Below are positions 51,198-58,987 of a stretch of 64,000 nucleotides of DNA, piece after piece (the stretch's first letter is position 1; each line of letters opens with the position of its first letter). The notes beneath the pieces are model-generated. The model was given only the letters and a program-made list of their open reading frames with translations, made no database searches and was not told where the DNA came from. Source of the DNA: a virus; IMG/VR virus record IMGVR_UViG_3300028558_000022, positions 1 through 64,000 of that record, one strand, 5' to 3'. Position numbers and translations under genes: made by a program.

Positions 51198-52843
51198 GAG
51201 CCGCAAGTTCCGCCGCGCGTAATATCGCAGATGTCCATAGCCTCTACGAAAATCTTACCCTCGTGCTTGATCGCGGTTGTGTATTTGACCGGCGTGAGGG
51301 GTTGTCCGCCTCTGGCGCCGTCTGGGTAGCAAGTGATTCCCCGAAGTCGCGGGAGGTACTTGATGAGCATCTTCCCAAACTCTTTGACACCCTCTTCGTT
51401 GTTCAGCTCTGAACCCCACTCGGGAATGTTGAGCGTCGAGCTGATCGCATGATCCACGTACTGTTGTAGCCATGCTTGGAACGCTACACGACGTTCGGGT
51501 TCCTTCGCGAGAGAGTACGCGTCTTCTACGGCGTCCGGGTGAACGCCTGACTCGATCAGTCGCTTGGCGGCGGGATCGATCACGTACTGGTAACTCCAGA
51601 CCTTACCGTCAAGGTACCGGCGCTTGTAGGCGACGCAGAACACCGGCTCAATGCCGGTCGTAGTCTCTCCCACAATGCCAATCGTTCCGGTCGGAGCAAT
51701 CGCGCGAGTCTTGATGGGTCGGGAGATTCCCCACTCATCAGCCTTGGCCGCCGCGATCTCCGTACTGGTGGCGTAGACTTCCATGTACTTTGCCAGCTCG
51801 TCACTCGGTCCGTACTTCTGACCGCGTTTGAGCATCCACTCATGGAGCCCCATCAAGCCGAGACCAAGGCGCCGATTCTTCGTTCTGATCTCATCGACCT
51901 TCGCGAAAGGAATATCGCTGTAGATCGTCCCAGCCAACAGGAACCATGTGCCGTACTTGACGACATGGAGCATCTCGGATAGCGTTTCTATCCGGGCCAT
52001 GTTGACGCTGCCTAAATTGCAGATGTCAGAATCATCGCGGCTGGTGACTTCTGTACAAGCGTTGCGGAGATTCTCCCCGGCATTCTCCGCAACATCTACG
52101 GAGAAACCCGGCTCAGCGGATTCGAGCATGTGGCGTACTGTGTCCCAATAGACCTTGTACGCTTGTTTGTGAAGTGGGTGTTTGTCGTGATGGTACGCCT
52201 TGAAGAACTCATCATCGAGTTCTACGGAAATGTTTGTACCATCCATCGGCGCCGGGAAGTTGAAGTCTTTTTCCTTCAGCGCCCGAACCTCTGGGGTCCA
52301 GTCTTTGAGGGTGATGAATTTGAAGATGTCAGGATGTGCCCAGTTCAGCCCGGCCCAAATTGCGGATCGGCGGGAGCCGCCTTGCATGATTCCGCGCCCG
52401 CACTCATTCGTCATTTGCATGAGAGCGATGGGACCGGTTGCTTTGCCGCCTGTTCTGCGGATCGGGGCGCCTTCCGGTCGGACGAGACTGTAATCAATTC
52501 CAATCCCGGCGCCGGTCATGAGAGCCATTGCACATTTCTGTAGATGGTCTGCCCAGCCTTCGCGACTATCTTCGACGCGCATGAGTAGGCAGTTCTGAAC
52601 CTGATGGAAGGGTCTACCAGAGGCGTACAGGTATCGGCCACCGGGGATGAATTTGCGTTCTGCGATTAGTCTTGCTGTTTCTTTGATTTGATCTTCGGGT
52701 GCGCCCACTGCTGACAGGACTGCACGGGCTACACGATTGGCAACCTCTTCCCACGTTTCTTTTGTTCCATCTTGTTTTTCGTGGGAATACTTATTCTGCA
52801 TGATCGCCGATGCAAAGGCGCTCATGTCCGAGCCATGATTCAC
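51194..52843 (-). CDS. nrdJ: class II (B12-dependent) ribonucleotide reductase
   Basis: 549 residues from GTG 52843 (GGAG nine bases upstream). RKFIPGGRYLYASGR, GIGIDYSLVRPEGA, NACTEVTSRDDSDICNLGSVNMAR (active-site Cys and Glu), and RAIAPTGTIGIV match NrdJ. Makes dNTPs from NTPs with adenosylcobalamin; no small subunit is needed and none is seen. It is shorter than many bacterial NrdJ enzymes. The C-terminus CDITRGGTCGS keeps one terminal Cys. Confidence 0.93.
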   Translation of the reverse strand: MNHGSDMSAFASAIMQNKYSHEKQDGTKETWEEVANRVARAVLSAVGAPEDQIKETARLIAERKFIPGGRYLYASGRPFHQVQNCLLMRVEDSREGWADHLQKCAMALMTGAGIGIDYSLVRPEGAPIRRTGGKATGPIALMQMTNECGRGIMQGGSRRSAIWAGLNWAHPDIFKFITLKDWTPEVRALKEKDFNFPAPMDGTNISVELDDEFFKAYHHDKHPLHKQAYKVYWDTVRHMLESAEPGFSVDVAENAGENLRNACTEVTSRDDSDICNLGSVNMARIETLSEMLHVVKYGTWFLLAGTIYSDIPFAKVDEIRTKNRRLGLGLMGLHEWMLKRGQKYGPSDELAKYMEVYATSTEIAAAKADEWGISRPIKTRAIAPTGTIGIVGETTTGIEPVFCVAYKRRYLDGKVWSYQYVIDPAAKRLIESGVHPDAVEDAYSLAKEPERRVAFQAWLQQYVDHAISSTLNIPEWGSELNNEEGVKEFGKMLIKYLPRLRGITCYPDGARGGQPLTPVKYTTAIKHEGKIFVEAMDICDITRGGTCGS

Positions 52844-52870
52844 TTAGATTGTCTCCTCAGACAAAACGAG

Positions 52871-52888
52871 CGCCCCCGAAGGGGCGCG
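52871..52888 (-). terminator. Intrinsic terminator before nrdJ
   Basis: Minus strand GCGCCCC-TTCG-GGGGCGC-like hairpin followed by TCGTTTTGTC; ends transcription from the lysis genes before the reductase gene. Confidence 0.7.
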
Positions 52889-52913
52889 AGGTACTACGTA
52901 AAGGTGGTAGGGG

Positions 52914-53678
52914 TTAGAAGTGGAGAAGTAGGTATACAGCTCCCCCGGCGCCCAGTGCTAGGCCACGGAGAAACCAATTGCGCTTGCTTTTGTTGTCTGC
53001 TGCCTTCTGAGCGGCGAGCTGGGTCTTGCATACTTTCTCGTCGTCAGTGACGGTGAGTTTGAGACCGGCGATTTGTTGCTTCTGCCCGTCGATCACATTG
53101 TTCGCACCGGTAAGCTCTTGTTGAGTGTTCGCGGCGACGGTCGTTTCGTCTTTAAGGTTCGCCTCAAGCACGGGAACCTGTTCGAGCTTCTGAACCGTAG
53201 CGCGGGCCGCCGTATCCGATACGGTGATGCCGTTTGATGTTGCTGTCAGCTCGGACTTGTCTACTCCGGCAAGCTCGGCCCAATGAGCACCGAGATCAGG
53301 GAGAGGCATCGTCTTATCGGCTGCCTGTTGCTGTTGAAGGACAATGGTTCGGTTCGCCATTGAAGCGGCAAGCCGGGCGTTCTCTGACGCCATCTCCGAA
53401 ACCAAAGCCTGATATTGAGAGCTGAGCTGGGCGACCTGTGCGGCCATTGCCGCATCCTTCGCCTGTTGCTCTTTGAGTTGCTGTACCGCTATCGCGGCGG
53501 ATTGGCTGGTGGCGGCGGCCCGTGTATCTAGCCAACGGTTGCCAAACCACGTCCCAGCTAAGAGCACGAGGAAGACGATAACAATTCGCTCATGCTTTTG
53601 GAGCCAGCTTAGCGACTTTGTTACGTCTGCCTTGGCTGCGCTTTCCAGCGCGGTTAGAGGGTTGTTGCTTGTTCCCAT
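52914..53678 (-). CDS. inner-membrane spanin-like protein
   Basis: 254 residues. Membrane segment IVIVFLVLLA GTWFG near residues 32-46, a long coiled coil of Ala/Gln/Glu heptads (about 55-215), and a second hydrophobic segment at the very end (GLALGAGGAVYLLLHF). Resembles i-spanins (Rz) except for the C-terminal hydrophobic part. An outer lipoprotein partner was not found. It lies with the holin-like and phosphoesterase genes. Confidence 0.62.
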   Translation of the reverse strand: MGTSNNPLTALESAAKADVTKSLSWLQKHERIVIVFLVLLAGTWFGNRWLDTRAAATSQSAAIAVQQLKEQQAKDAAMAAQVAQLSSQYQALVSEMASENARLAASMANRTIVLQQQQAADKTMPLPDLGAHWAELAGVDKSELTATSNGITVSDTAARATVQKLEQVPVLEANLKDETTVAANTQQELTGANNVIDGQKQQIAGLKLTVTDDEKVCKTQLAAQKAADNKSKRNWFLRGLALGAGGAVYLLLHF

Positions 53679-53769
53679 CTTTGCCTTTCCCGAAGACGTA
53701 CTCTTCGAGCAAGTTCTTGTCAGCTCCGGGGAGCTTCTTGATTACTGCTACCTTCGGTTGATTTCGCAT
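53590..53769 (-). CDS. 59-residue basic protein overlapping the spanin gene
   Basis: ATG 53769 (GAGAGGG upstream) to TGA 53590, overlapping the spanin start by 89 bp in another frame. MRNQPKVAVIKKLPGADKNLLEEYVFGKGKDGNKQQPSNRAGKRS... basic and soluble. No lipobox, so not an Rz1-type partner. Confidence 0.5.
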   Translation of the reverse strand: MRNQPKVAVIKKLPGADKNLLEEYVFGKGKDGNKQQPSNRAGKRSQGRRNKVAKLAPKA

Positions 53770-54223
53770 TCTTGACCCTCTCAGCGACCCATGCGCTCAG
53801 CTCGTCGGCAACCTTGCCGTATACGCCCGGCGCCCGGTCGTCAATGAGATTCCCATTCGCTTGTGCGTCGAGAAGTATTCCGAGACAGGCCCGTGCATGG
53901 GCTAGGTGATGTACACCGGAGTCCTTTGCCTTCTCTTCCTTCTCTGACCATGCAGAGATGTGGCGAAGGGCCGCGTCGATATAAATTCGAGCGACAACGT
54001 GCTTTTCGCGCCAATTGCGGAAACCGTACTTGAGATCGCCGTCCAGCATTGCACAAGATTCGTGCGCCATTGCCACCGGGCAAACCTGCCCTAGTGGGAC
54101 TTTCTTGATTCCGAGCAAGTCCTTGGGATTCGTTCCCGTTGCCTTGGACGTTGCTCCCGTAGCGGTTCGGGAGAGATTTGAACCGTGCTCTTTCTCCCAA
54201 GCCGTTCCATCTGCTAAACTCAT
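53720..54223 (-). CDS. DUF5664 protein (dATP/dGTP diphosphohydrolase-like)
   Basis: 167 residues. NPKDLLGIKKVPLGQVCPVAMAHESCAMLDGDLKYGFRNWREKHV and ARIYIDAALRHISAWSE...VHHLAHARACLGILLDAQ are the DUF5664 pattern, a compact helical phage domain implicated in nucleotide metabolism. Active-site His and Asp residues are present. Likely expressed from the same unit as the phosphoesterase. Confidence 0.82.
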   Translation of the reverse strand: MSLADGTAWEKEHGSNLSRTATGATSKATGTNPKDLLGIKKVPLGQVCPVAMAHESCAMLDGDLKYGFRNWREKHVVARIYIDAALRHISAWSEKEEKAKDSGVHHLAHARACLGILLDAQANGNLIDDRAPGVYGKVADELSAWVAERVKNAKSTEGSSNQEAPRS

Positions 54224-54241
54224 TCTCCTCCTGCTCTTGGA

Positions 54242-55606
54242 TTACGCCGCGATCTTCAGCTCTCGTGAAGTAGTGATCGCGGGTTGTGCTTCATCGTTGT
54301 AGAACGCCATGCCGACAAGACCTTCGTCTTTGTTCCAAACGTATGCCTCGGCTGCCCTGATGTTTCCAACGAAGCCATTCTCGCTGTGCCAATCGTCCGG
54401 GGGACAGAGGGCGGGGAGCACGCGGACGCGAACGCCGTGTTGCTCATCCATCTTTGTCATGTGTGTATGCCCGGTATGGCACTCGCGAAACTTTGTCGAT
54501 CCGAACATCTCCGGCTTTTCTGTAGCCATCAGCAACGGGTAATCTGTGCGCTTGCCCTTGTCACCGTGCGTGAACATGAGCATGACCTTGCCGTGCTGGA
54601 AATACTTGCGGAGTGTTGGTTCGTTGTCGATCTCAACGTCTGTGTACTTGTGGAAGTAACATTCGAGAGAATCGCCCAGATGCCAAACGGACTGCTGATC
54701 GTGGTTACCGCTCACCATCACAACCCGAACTGGGGCAATCTGGCGAAGACGTTCGATGCACGCCGTAATTGTCTTGCGGACCTTCCAGAAGGTTTTGTAG
54801 TAGCGACCGTCCGTCGTCACACGGGTACCGCGCGTCGTCTGATCTTCGAGGTTGTCCGAGTTGAACAAGTCGTTGCCGACAACGAAGACGACCTGATCGT
54901 ACTTGTAACCCTTTGAGCGTTCGATGAGAGTCTCAAGAGCACGAATGAACATGCCCTCAGCAATCTTGACATCGTAGTTCTCGTAGCCGGTCTCGACGCC
55001 CCATGCGAGCTTGCCGAAGTGAGTGTCGGGGATGTTGATTTCCAACACGTTGCCGGATCGCACAATCGACCGAACAACCGGAGACGGGATACGAGCGGCG
55101 GCCTTGGCGTCTGCCTTCAGGCGCTCGATCTCTTTGCGGATCGCAATGACTTCGGTACGGCGCCTGAAAGTGGCCTTGATTTGGAACAGCTCTTCAACGA
55201 CTATACCTTTGAGTTGTCCGTCTGCCTTATCAGCGGCACCCATCTCCCATTTGTTCGCGATGAAGCGTTCGACTTCCCACACGGAAGTGTCAATTTGAAA
55301 ACGCTCAATCAACTCTGGAAGGGTTTGAATCCGGCTCTTGAGAGTTAAATCCCACTTGTCGCCGTGGAAGACACTCGTCTCTTCCGGCTCTTGTGGCTTT
55401 TGGGATTTGGCCGGTCCGAGTCCCGCAGCGTTGCGAAACTGGGTGAAGTCTGAAAAGTATTTAGACCACTGAGAATCTTTATTGAACTTCCCGTGGTGTC
55501 TATAGAAATCGCGATTGATCGTCGCGTTAGGGAACTTCTGTCCAAGGCGTTTTAGATCATCGATCAGTTCCCTCTTGGATGGGAACCCCTTCGTCCTACT
55601 ACTCAT
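54242..55606 (-). CDS. phage metallophosphoesterase
   Basis: 454 residues from ATG 55606 (GGAGG four bases upstream; the longer frame begins in the promoter region). An N-terminal basic domain of about 150 residues (SKRELIDDLKRLGQKFPN... DNA-binding-like) precedes the catalytic part: PDTHFGK, VVGNDLFNSD, VSGNHDQ, MFTHGDKGK and CHTGHTHM, a full SbcD-type metal site. Typical of a phage nuclease/phosphatase family. Preceded by a good leftward promoter. Confidence 0.88.
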   Translation of the reverse strand: MSSRTKGFPSKRELIDDLKRLGQKFPNATINRDFYRHHGKFNKDSQWSKYFSDFTQFRNAAGLGPAKSQKPQEPEETSVFHGDKWDLTLKSRIQTLPELIERFQIDTSVWEVERFIANKWEMGAADKADGQLKGIVVEELFQIKATFRRRTEVIAIRKEIERLKADAKAAARIPSPVVRSIVRSGNVLEINIPDTHFGKLAWGVETGYENYDVKIAEGMFIRALETLIERSKGYKYDQVVFVVGNDLFNSDNLEDQTTRGTRVTTDGRYYKTFWKVRKTITACIERLRQIAPVRVVMVSGNHDQQSVWHLGDSLECYFHKYTDVEIDNEPTLRKYFQHGKVMLMFTHGDKGKRTDYPLLMATEKPEMFGSTKFRECHTGHTHMTKMDEQHGVRVRVLPALCPPDDWHSENGFVGNIRAAEAYVWNKDEGLVGMAFYNDEAQPAITTSRELKIAA

Positions 55607-55644
55607 CTGCCTCCATACGTGGATTTGACACCGACTGCTCAATC

Positions 55645-55673
55645 ATAATAGCAAAATCGGGACGAAATTGCAA
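55645..55673 (-). promoter_or_regulatory. Leftward promoter of the phosphoesterase/lysis unit
   Basis: Minus strand TTGCAA, 17 bp, TATTAT; the ATG at 55606 lies about 38 bp downstream. No palindromic operator is attached. Confidence 0.65.
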
Positions 55674-55677
55674 GTGA

Positions 55678-56058
55678 TTATTTTGCCTTTTTCGCCTTGG
55701 GTTTCGGTTTGGCTGGAGCCTTCGGTTTGGTCTGACTCTTGCGAGCGCGGGCCGGGGCCATCACCGGATCGGGCGCCATGTAGAAAGTTCGGAAGTCGTC
55801 GCGGAGATCGCGAAAGCCGCGATCAGTTACGGCCTGTAATGTACTGAACCCGCTCGCGATTGTCTCTGTCTGCTTTGTAAGTTCGGTGTTCGCAATGGCT
55901 ACGTCGGACTTGAGACCCTTGAGGTCTTTCTCGCGAATGTCCTTAACCCAGTTCAAGCCGTTAAACACGGCCCATAGACCTCCGACTAAACCTGCCCAAA
56001 ATTTGATTTCAGGGTAGAGCTTAATGAGAAGTGAAGGGTCAATGTTCGATTGGATCAC
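55678..56058 (-). CDS. membrane-anchored coiled-coil protein
   Basis: 126 residues. LYPEIKFWAGLVGGLWAVFNGLNWV is a membrane segment, then a predicted coiled coil (DVAIANTELTKQTETIASGFSTLQ), then a Lys/Pro-rich tail (KAPAKPKPKAKKAK). May be a lysis or virion accessory protein. Overlaps the holin gene by 4 bp. Confidence 0.65.
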   Translation of the reverse strand: MIQSNIDPSLLIKLYPEIKFWAGLVGGLWAVFNGLNWVKDIREKDLKGLKSDVAIANTELTKQTETIASGFSTLQAVTDRGFRDLRDDFRTFYMAPDPVMAPARARKSQTKPKAPAKPKPKAKKAK

Positions 56059-56333
56059 TGCTGGTCTCCATCTTTGTCCGCATCCTTCCGGCCAAACTTA
56101 TTGCCAAGGTATGCGCTCGCTCCGGCAGCGAGTACAGCCGCGATGCCGTAAAACTGTCCTTCCGTTGGAAGAGACTTGTGTACGACAAAGTTCGCGATCA
56201 TCAGGCCCGATAGCGTACCGCCGACCATTAGGCCGAGAATACGACTTGAGCTTCCGTTACCGTTCGGCTCTGAGGGTATGGTTTTGATCCACTTACCGCA
56301 CGAACCGAGTAATGCAAAAATCTTTTGCCACAT
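56055..56333 (-). CDS. holin-like protein
   Basis: 92 residues. Two membrane helices (ILGLMVGGTLSGLMIANFVV and GIAAVLAAGASAYLGNKF) with a charged tail (GRKDADKDGDQQ), the general form of a small class II holin. Placed between the coiled-coil protein and the next lysis-region gene. Confidence 0.65.
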   Translation of the reverse strand: MWQKIFALLGSCGKWIKTIPSEPNGNGSSSRILGLMVGGTLSGLMIANFVVHKSLPTEGQFYGIAAVLAAGASAYLGNKFGRKDADKDGDQQ

Positions 56334-56339
56334 GATGCC

Positions 56340-56744
56340 TCACACGAACAAGGCCAAGGTGTTCATCTCCATTACGCGGCGATGCACTTCTGACTGGCCC
56401 AGAATCTTCTCTTTGAAGAACGGAGTCGAAACGTCCCGTGTGTCGCACCAGTAAAGGGCGCCGTTCGAGTGATCGTTCGTACCGTCGTAGATGCCCTCTA
56501 CTTCGTGAAGCAATCTCACGAATCCCGGCTCCCATATTGCGGGCGTGCCGGTCGGCATCTCGGTTGTTGCTGCGAAGTTTGGAATTTTGTCGAGAACCTC
56601 AAGGACCGTTCCCCATCCAAGGCGAACCCGGTTCATTAGGCACGACATAATCATGCAAGCGGCCAAATGACCACCGTACTGTTTTCCCCAGCGCCATCCC
56701 GTAAGGACTAGCTGAGACTTTTGAAAATCGTCTTGACGAAGCAC
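56340..56744 (-). CDS. hypothetical protein of the lysis region
   Basis: 134 residues. The chain GTPAIWEPGFVRLLHEVEGIYDGTNDHSNGALYWCDTRDVSTPFFKEKIL recalls phage proteins beside holins, and could be a SleB-like cell wall hydrolase, but the catalytic Glu is not certain. ACMIMSCLMNRVRLGWGTVL at the start is amphipathic. Endolysin candidate. Confidence 0.5.
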   Translation of the reverse strand: MLRQDDFQKSQLVLTGWRWGKQYGGHLAACMIMSCLMNRVRLGWGTVLEVLDKIPNFAATTEMPTGTPAIWEPGFVRLLHEVEGIYDGTNDHSNGALYWCDTRDVSTPFFKEKILGQSEVHRRVMEMNTLALFV

Positions 56745-56757
56745 GTTACCTCAGTTC

Positions 56758-56775
56758 TTTGACAAAATGACAAAC
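56758..56775 (+). promoter_or_regulatory. Palindromic operator (degenerate)
   Basis: TTTGACAAAATGACAAAC, two bases before the -35 at 56778. The only copy in the right arm, and on the opposite strand to the virion genes. Confidence 0.55.
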
Positions 56776-56777
56776 AA

Positions 56778-56806
56778 TTGACAAGGCCCCAGCACTGTGA
56801 TAAACC
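56778..56806 (+). promoter_or_regulatory. Rightward promoter inside the virion/lysis cluster
   Basis: TTGACA, 17 bp, TAAACC. Drives the small gene at 56824 against the direction of the cluster. Confidence 0.5.
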
Positions 56807-56823
56807 TCTCTGATGGAGGTTCT

Positions 56824-56961
56824 ATGTTGTCAGTGATTACGGGCCTTGTACTGATTGTCGGTGCGATTTGCTACTTGGGGTTGATTATTCTTCGAGTCAT
56901 GTTTCCTACTGACCCAGCGCCCCCGCTACGCTCTGGTAGACGTTCTTCAGACCACTTCTGA
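56824..56961 (+). CDS. 45-residue membrane peptide on the opposite strand
   Basis: ATG 56824 behind GATGGAGGTTCT. MLSVITGLVLIVGAICYLGLIILRVMF is one membrane helix, followed by a short basic tail. Its 3' end overlaps the end of the convergent virion gene. Controlled by the operator at 56758, so perhaps expressed in lysogeny (superinfection role is a guess). Confidence 0.55.
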   Translation: MLSVITGLVLIVGAICYLGLIILRVMFPTDPAPPLRSGRRSSDHF

Positions 56962-58978
56962 TCGACTCTGAGTTCTGGGCTAACGTGCCCCGAGCTACAT
57001 TCGCAGCCGTCTTAGCGGTCCCGCTGTTGGCGGCCTTCCCAGCCGCCCGGAACGTTGCCCAGACTGCCGGGTGATTCGCGACGTAGTTGAGCATTTCCCT
57101 GCCCTTGGCGATCCCGCCGCCTTCAGCGACAGTCAAGCCGAGCAAGGTACCAAGCCCGACGCCTAACGGCCCGGACACCGGTCCCAACGCTCCTGCCGCC
57201 GCGCCAACTCCGCCGAGTACGCCGAGTCGCGTAAGATGCTGAAGCTCTGCGGCTGACTGAGCGTCGCGAACGAGTTTATTCAACCCGTTCTTGGCATTGT
57301 TCATGTCGAACAGGTTGCCCTTCGTCTCTTCATTCACCCGCTTCCAAGTCTCAATGAACTTCGCCGGGTTGAACCGGTCGTTTTCAACTGAGTCTTGCAG
57401 CATCGTTCCGAATACCTGCCGTCCGAATTGCTTCAAACCGTCGTATCCGACAATGCCCTCAAGGGCGTCCGTGTTGAACCGAATCTTACCGGCTGTAGGA
57501 AGTGCCGTACCGTTACGCACGACGCCGACAAAATCCTTGGCAGCATCGTCAACCTTACCGTCTCTCAACTTCTGAATGACAGGGTTGTCGAACAGGTTGA
57601 TCTTGTCACGATAGTTCGCCCGGAGCTGACGGTAATCCGAGAGTGCCGAAGCATCCCCGGACTGTTCGGCTAAGTGTTCGATGGTTTCATCCATCGGAGA
57701 CACCTTGTCACCAAAGCCGTTAATGAGCGAACGCAGTGCGCGTGAGTTCACATCACCGTACTCGTAAGAGTCGGCTAGTTTGCGGACTGTCTGACGTAGT
57801 GTTACAAGATCGTTGACCTTGTACGGAGGGGCGAGCTTTGTTGTAGCTTCGGCCTCATTAGCGGGTATGGTATTTCCGAACTGATCGAGTAGACCGGACG
57901 GTTCGGCTGCGGCTTCCCCTTCACCGGGCAGCTCACCTGAAGCGATGGATTCCAGAAGGGACTTTACTTTCTTATCGAGTCTGTCGCCCGCCGCTTGTTT
58001 CGCCTGTGAAACAGTTGGGTGTTCCTCAGGGTTCGGTTCAGAGAGAAGTTCCTTTGCTTTACCGGCAAGAGGATTGTCCTGTGCGCTGACCTCAGCACCT
58101 TGAAGCCTGTCGTTTAAGTCCTGAATACCGGACTCGTAGTTTGTATGGAGATCATCCTTTGCCTTATTGATCTTGTTAGAGATCGACTGGGCAACTTCTT
58201 CTTTCGTCGGGGCGTTACCAGCGACTCTCGCGAGATTCGCAGCGCCCTCGGCAGATGATCCGAAATGACTAAGGACTTTCCCGACAGCGCCGGTCCCCGT
58301 AGACAATGCACCGGCAGTCGCGCCAGTTGTTGCCGCATCCTTGGCAGCTTCTCCCGCATCACCAGTACGAGCGAGAGTCTGGGCGCCTTGTACGATGCCC
58401 GCCTCAGTTCCATGAAGTCCAGCTTCTTTCAGAACAGAAGCGCCAACCTTCAGAGCTTGTACGATTCGAGGAGAACCTTCAACAGTCCTCATTGTCTTGG
58501 CAGCGATTTCCAAACGCTTTGCCAGAGGCAGAGCTTTCAGAGCTTCATCACCTAGCATGAACTCCATCAGGGTTTCGCCACCATACCCAACTTCTTGAGC
58601 GGTTCCCTGAGGGGTTGCCATTTCCTTTACGTGCTGAAGATCGGCGGGCTTTCCAAATCCGAAATTGGAATTTGTAAGTACCGCTGGAAGATGCTTGCGT
58701 GCCCATTCATCCGTACCGGACAACGTACTGAGTAAGCCCTTACCGGCACCGACAATCGCGTTCCCCGCAGCCTCACCGGTCTTCTCAAGGAACCCTTCAT
58801 CTTGTCCGGGTTGTGAAGTGGATGTCGGCTGTGAAGGCTGACCCGGTGTATTCGGATTGTCTCCGATCACAGCGCCTTGCGGGATCGCAGCTCCCGTAGG
58901 TGCGTCGCCAATTGTGGCGCCTTGCGGGATAGCGGCACCCGGAGATGCCGCCTGAGTTGGATCGTTCAAACCTGCCAT
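56906..58978 (-). CDS. internal virion protein-like, 690 residues
   Basis: N-terminal repeats GAAIPQGATIGD / GAAIPQGAVIGD, then Ala/Gly-rich helical regions (LARTGDAGEAAKDAATTGATAGAL) and coiled coils. The C-terminus holds a hydrophobic glycine-rich stretch (GVLGGVGAAAGALGPVSGPLGVGLGTLLG) that could insert in membranes. Position beside the transglycosylase gene and the 250-residue gene resembles the gp14-gp15-gp16 ejection set of podoviruses. Assignment by context. Confidence 0.6.
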   Translation of the reverse strand: MAGLNDPTQAASPGAAIPQGATIGDAPTGAAIPQGAVIGDNPNTPGQPSQPTSTSQPGQDEGFLEKTGEAAGNAIVGAGKGLLSTLSGTDEWARKHLPAVLTNSNFGFGKPADLQHVKEMATPQGTAQEVGYGGETLMEFMLGDEALKALPLAKRLEIAAKTMRTVEGSPRIVQALKVGASVLKEAGLHGTEAGIVQGAQTLARTGDAGEAAKDAATTGATAGALSTGTGAVGKVLSHFGSSAEGAANLARVAGNAPTKEEVAQSISNKINKAKDDLHTNYESGIQDLNDRLQGAEVSAQDNPLAGKAKELLSEPNPEEHPTVSQAKQAAGDRLDKKVKSLLESIASGELPGEGEAAAEPSGLLDQFGNTIPANEAEATTKLAPPYKVNDLVTLRQTVRKLADSYEYGDVNSRALRSLINGFGDKVSPMDETIEHLAEQSGDASALSDYRQLRANYRDKINLFDNPVIQKLRDGKVDDAAKDFVGVVRNGTALPTAGKIRFNTDALEGIVGYDGLKQFGRQVFGTMLQDSVENDRFNPAKFIETWKRVNEETKGNLFDMNNAKNGLNKLVRDAQSAAELQHLTRLGVLGGVGAAAGALGPVSGPLGVGLGTLLGLTVAEGGGIAKGREMLNYVANHPAVWATFRAAGKAANSGTAKTAANVARGTLAQNSESIRSGLKNVYQSVAGALGQ

Positions 58979-58987
58979 CTATTTCCT

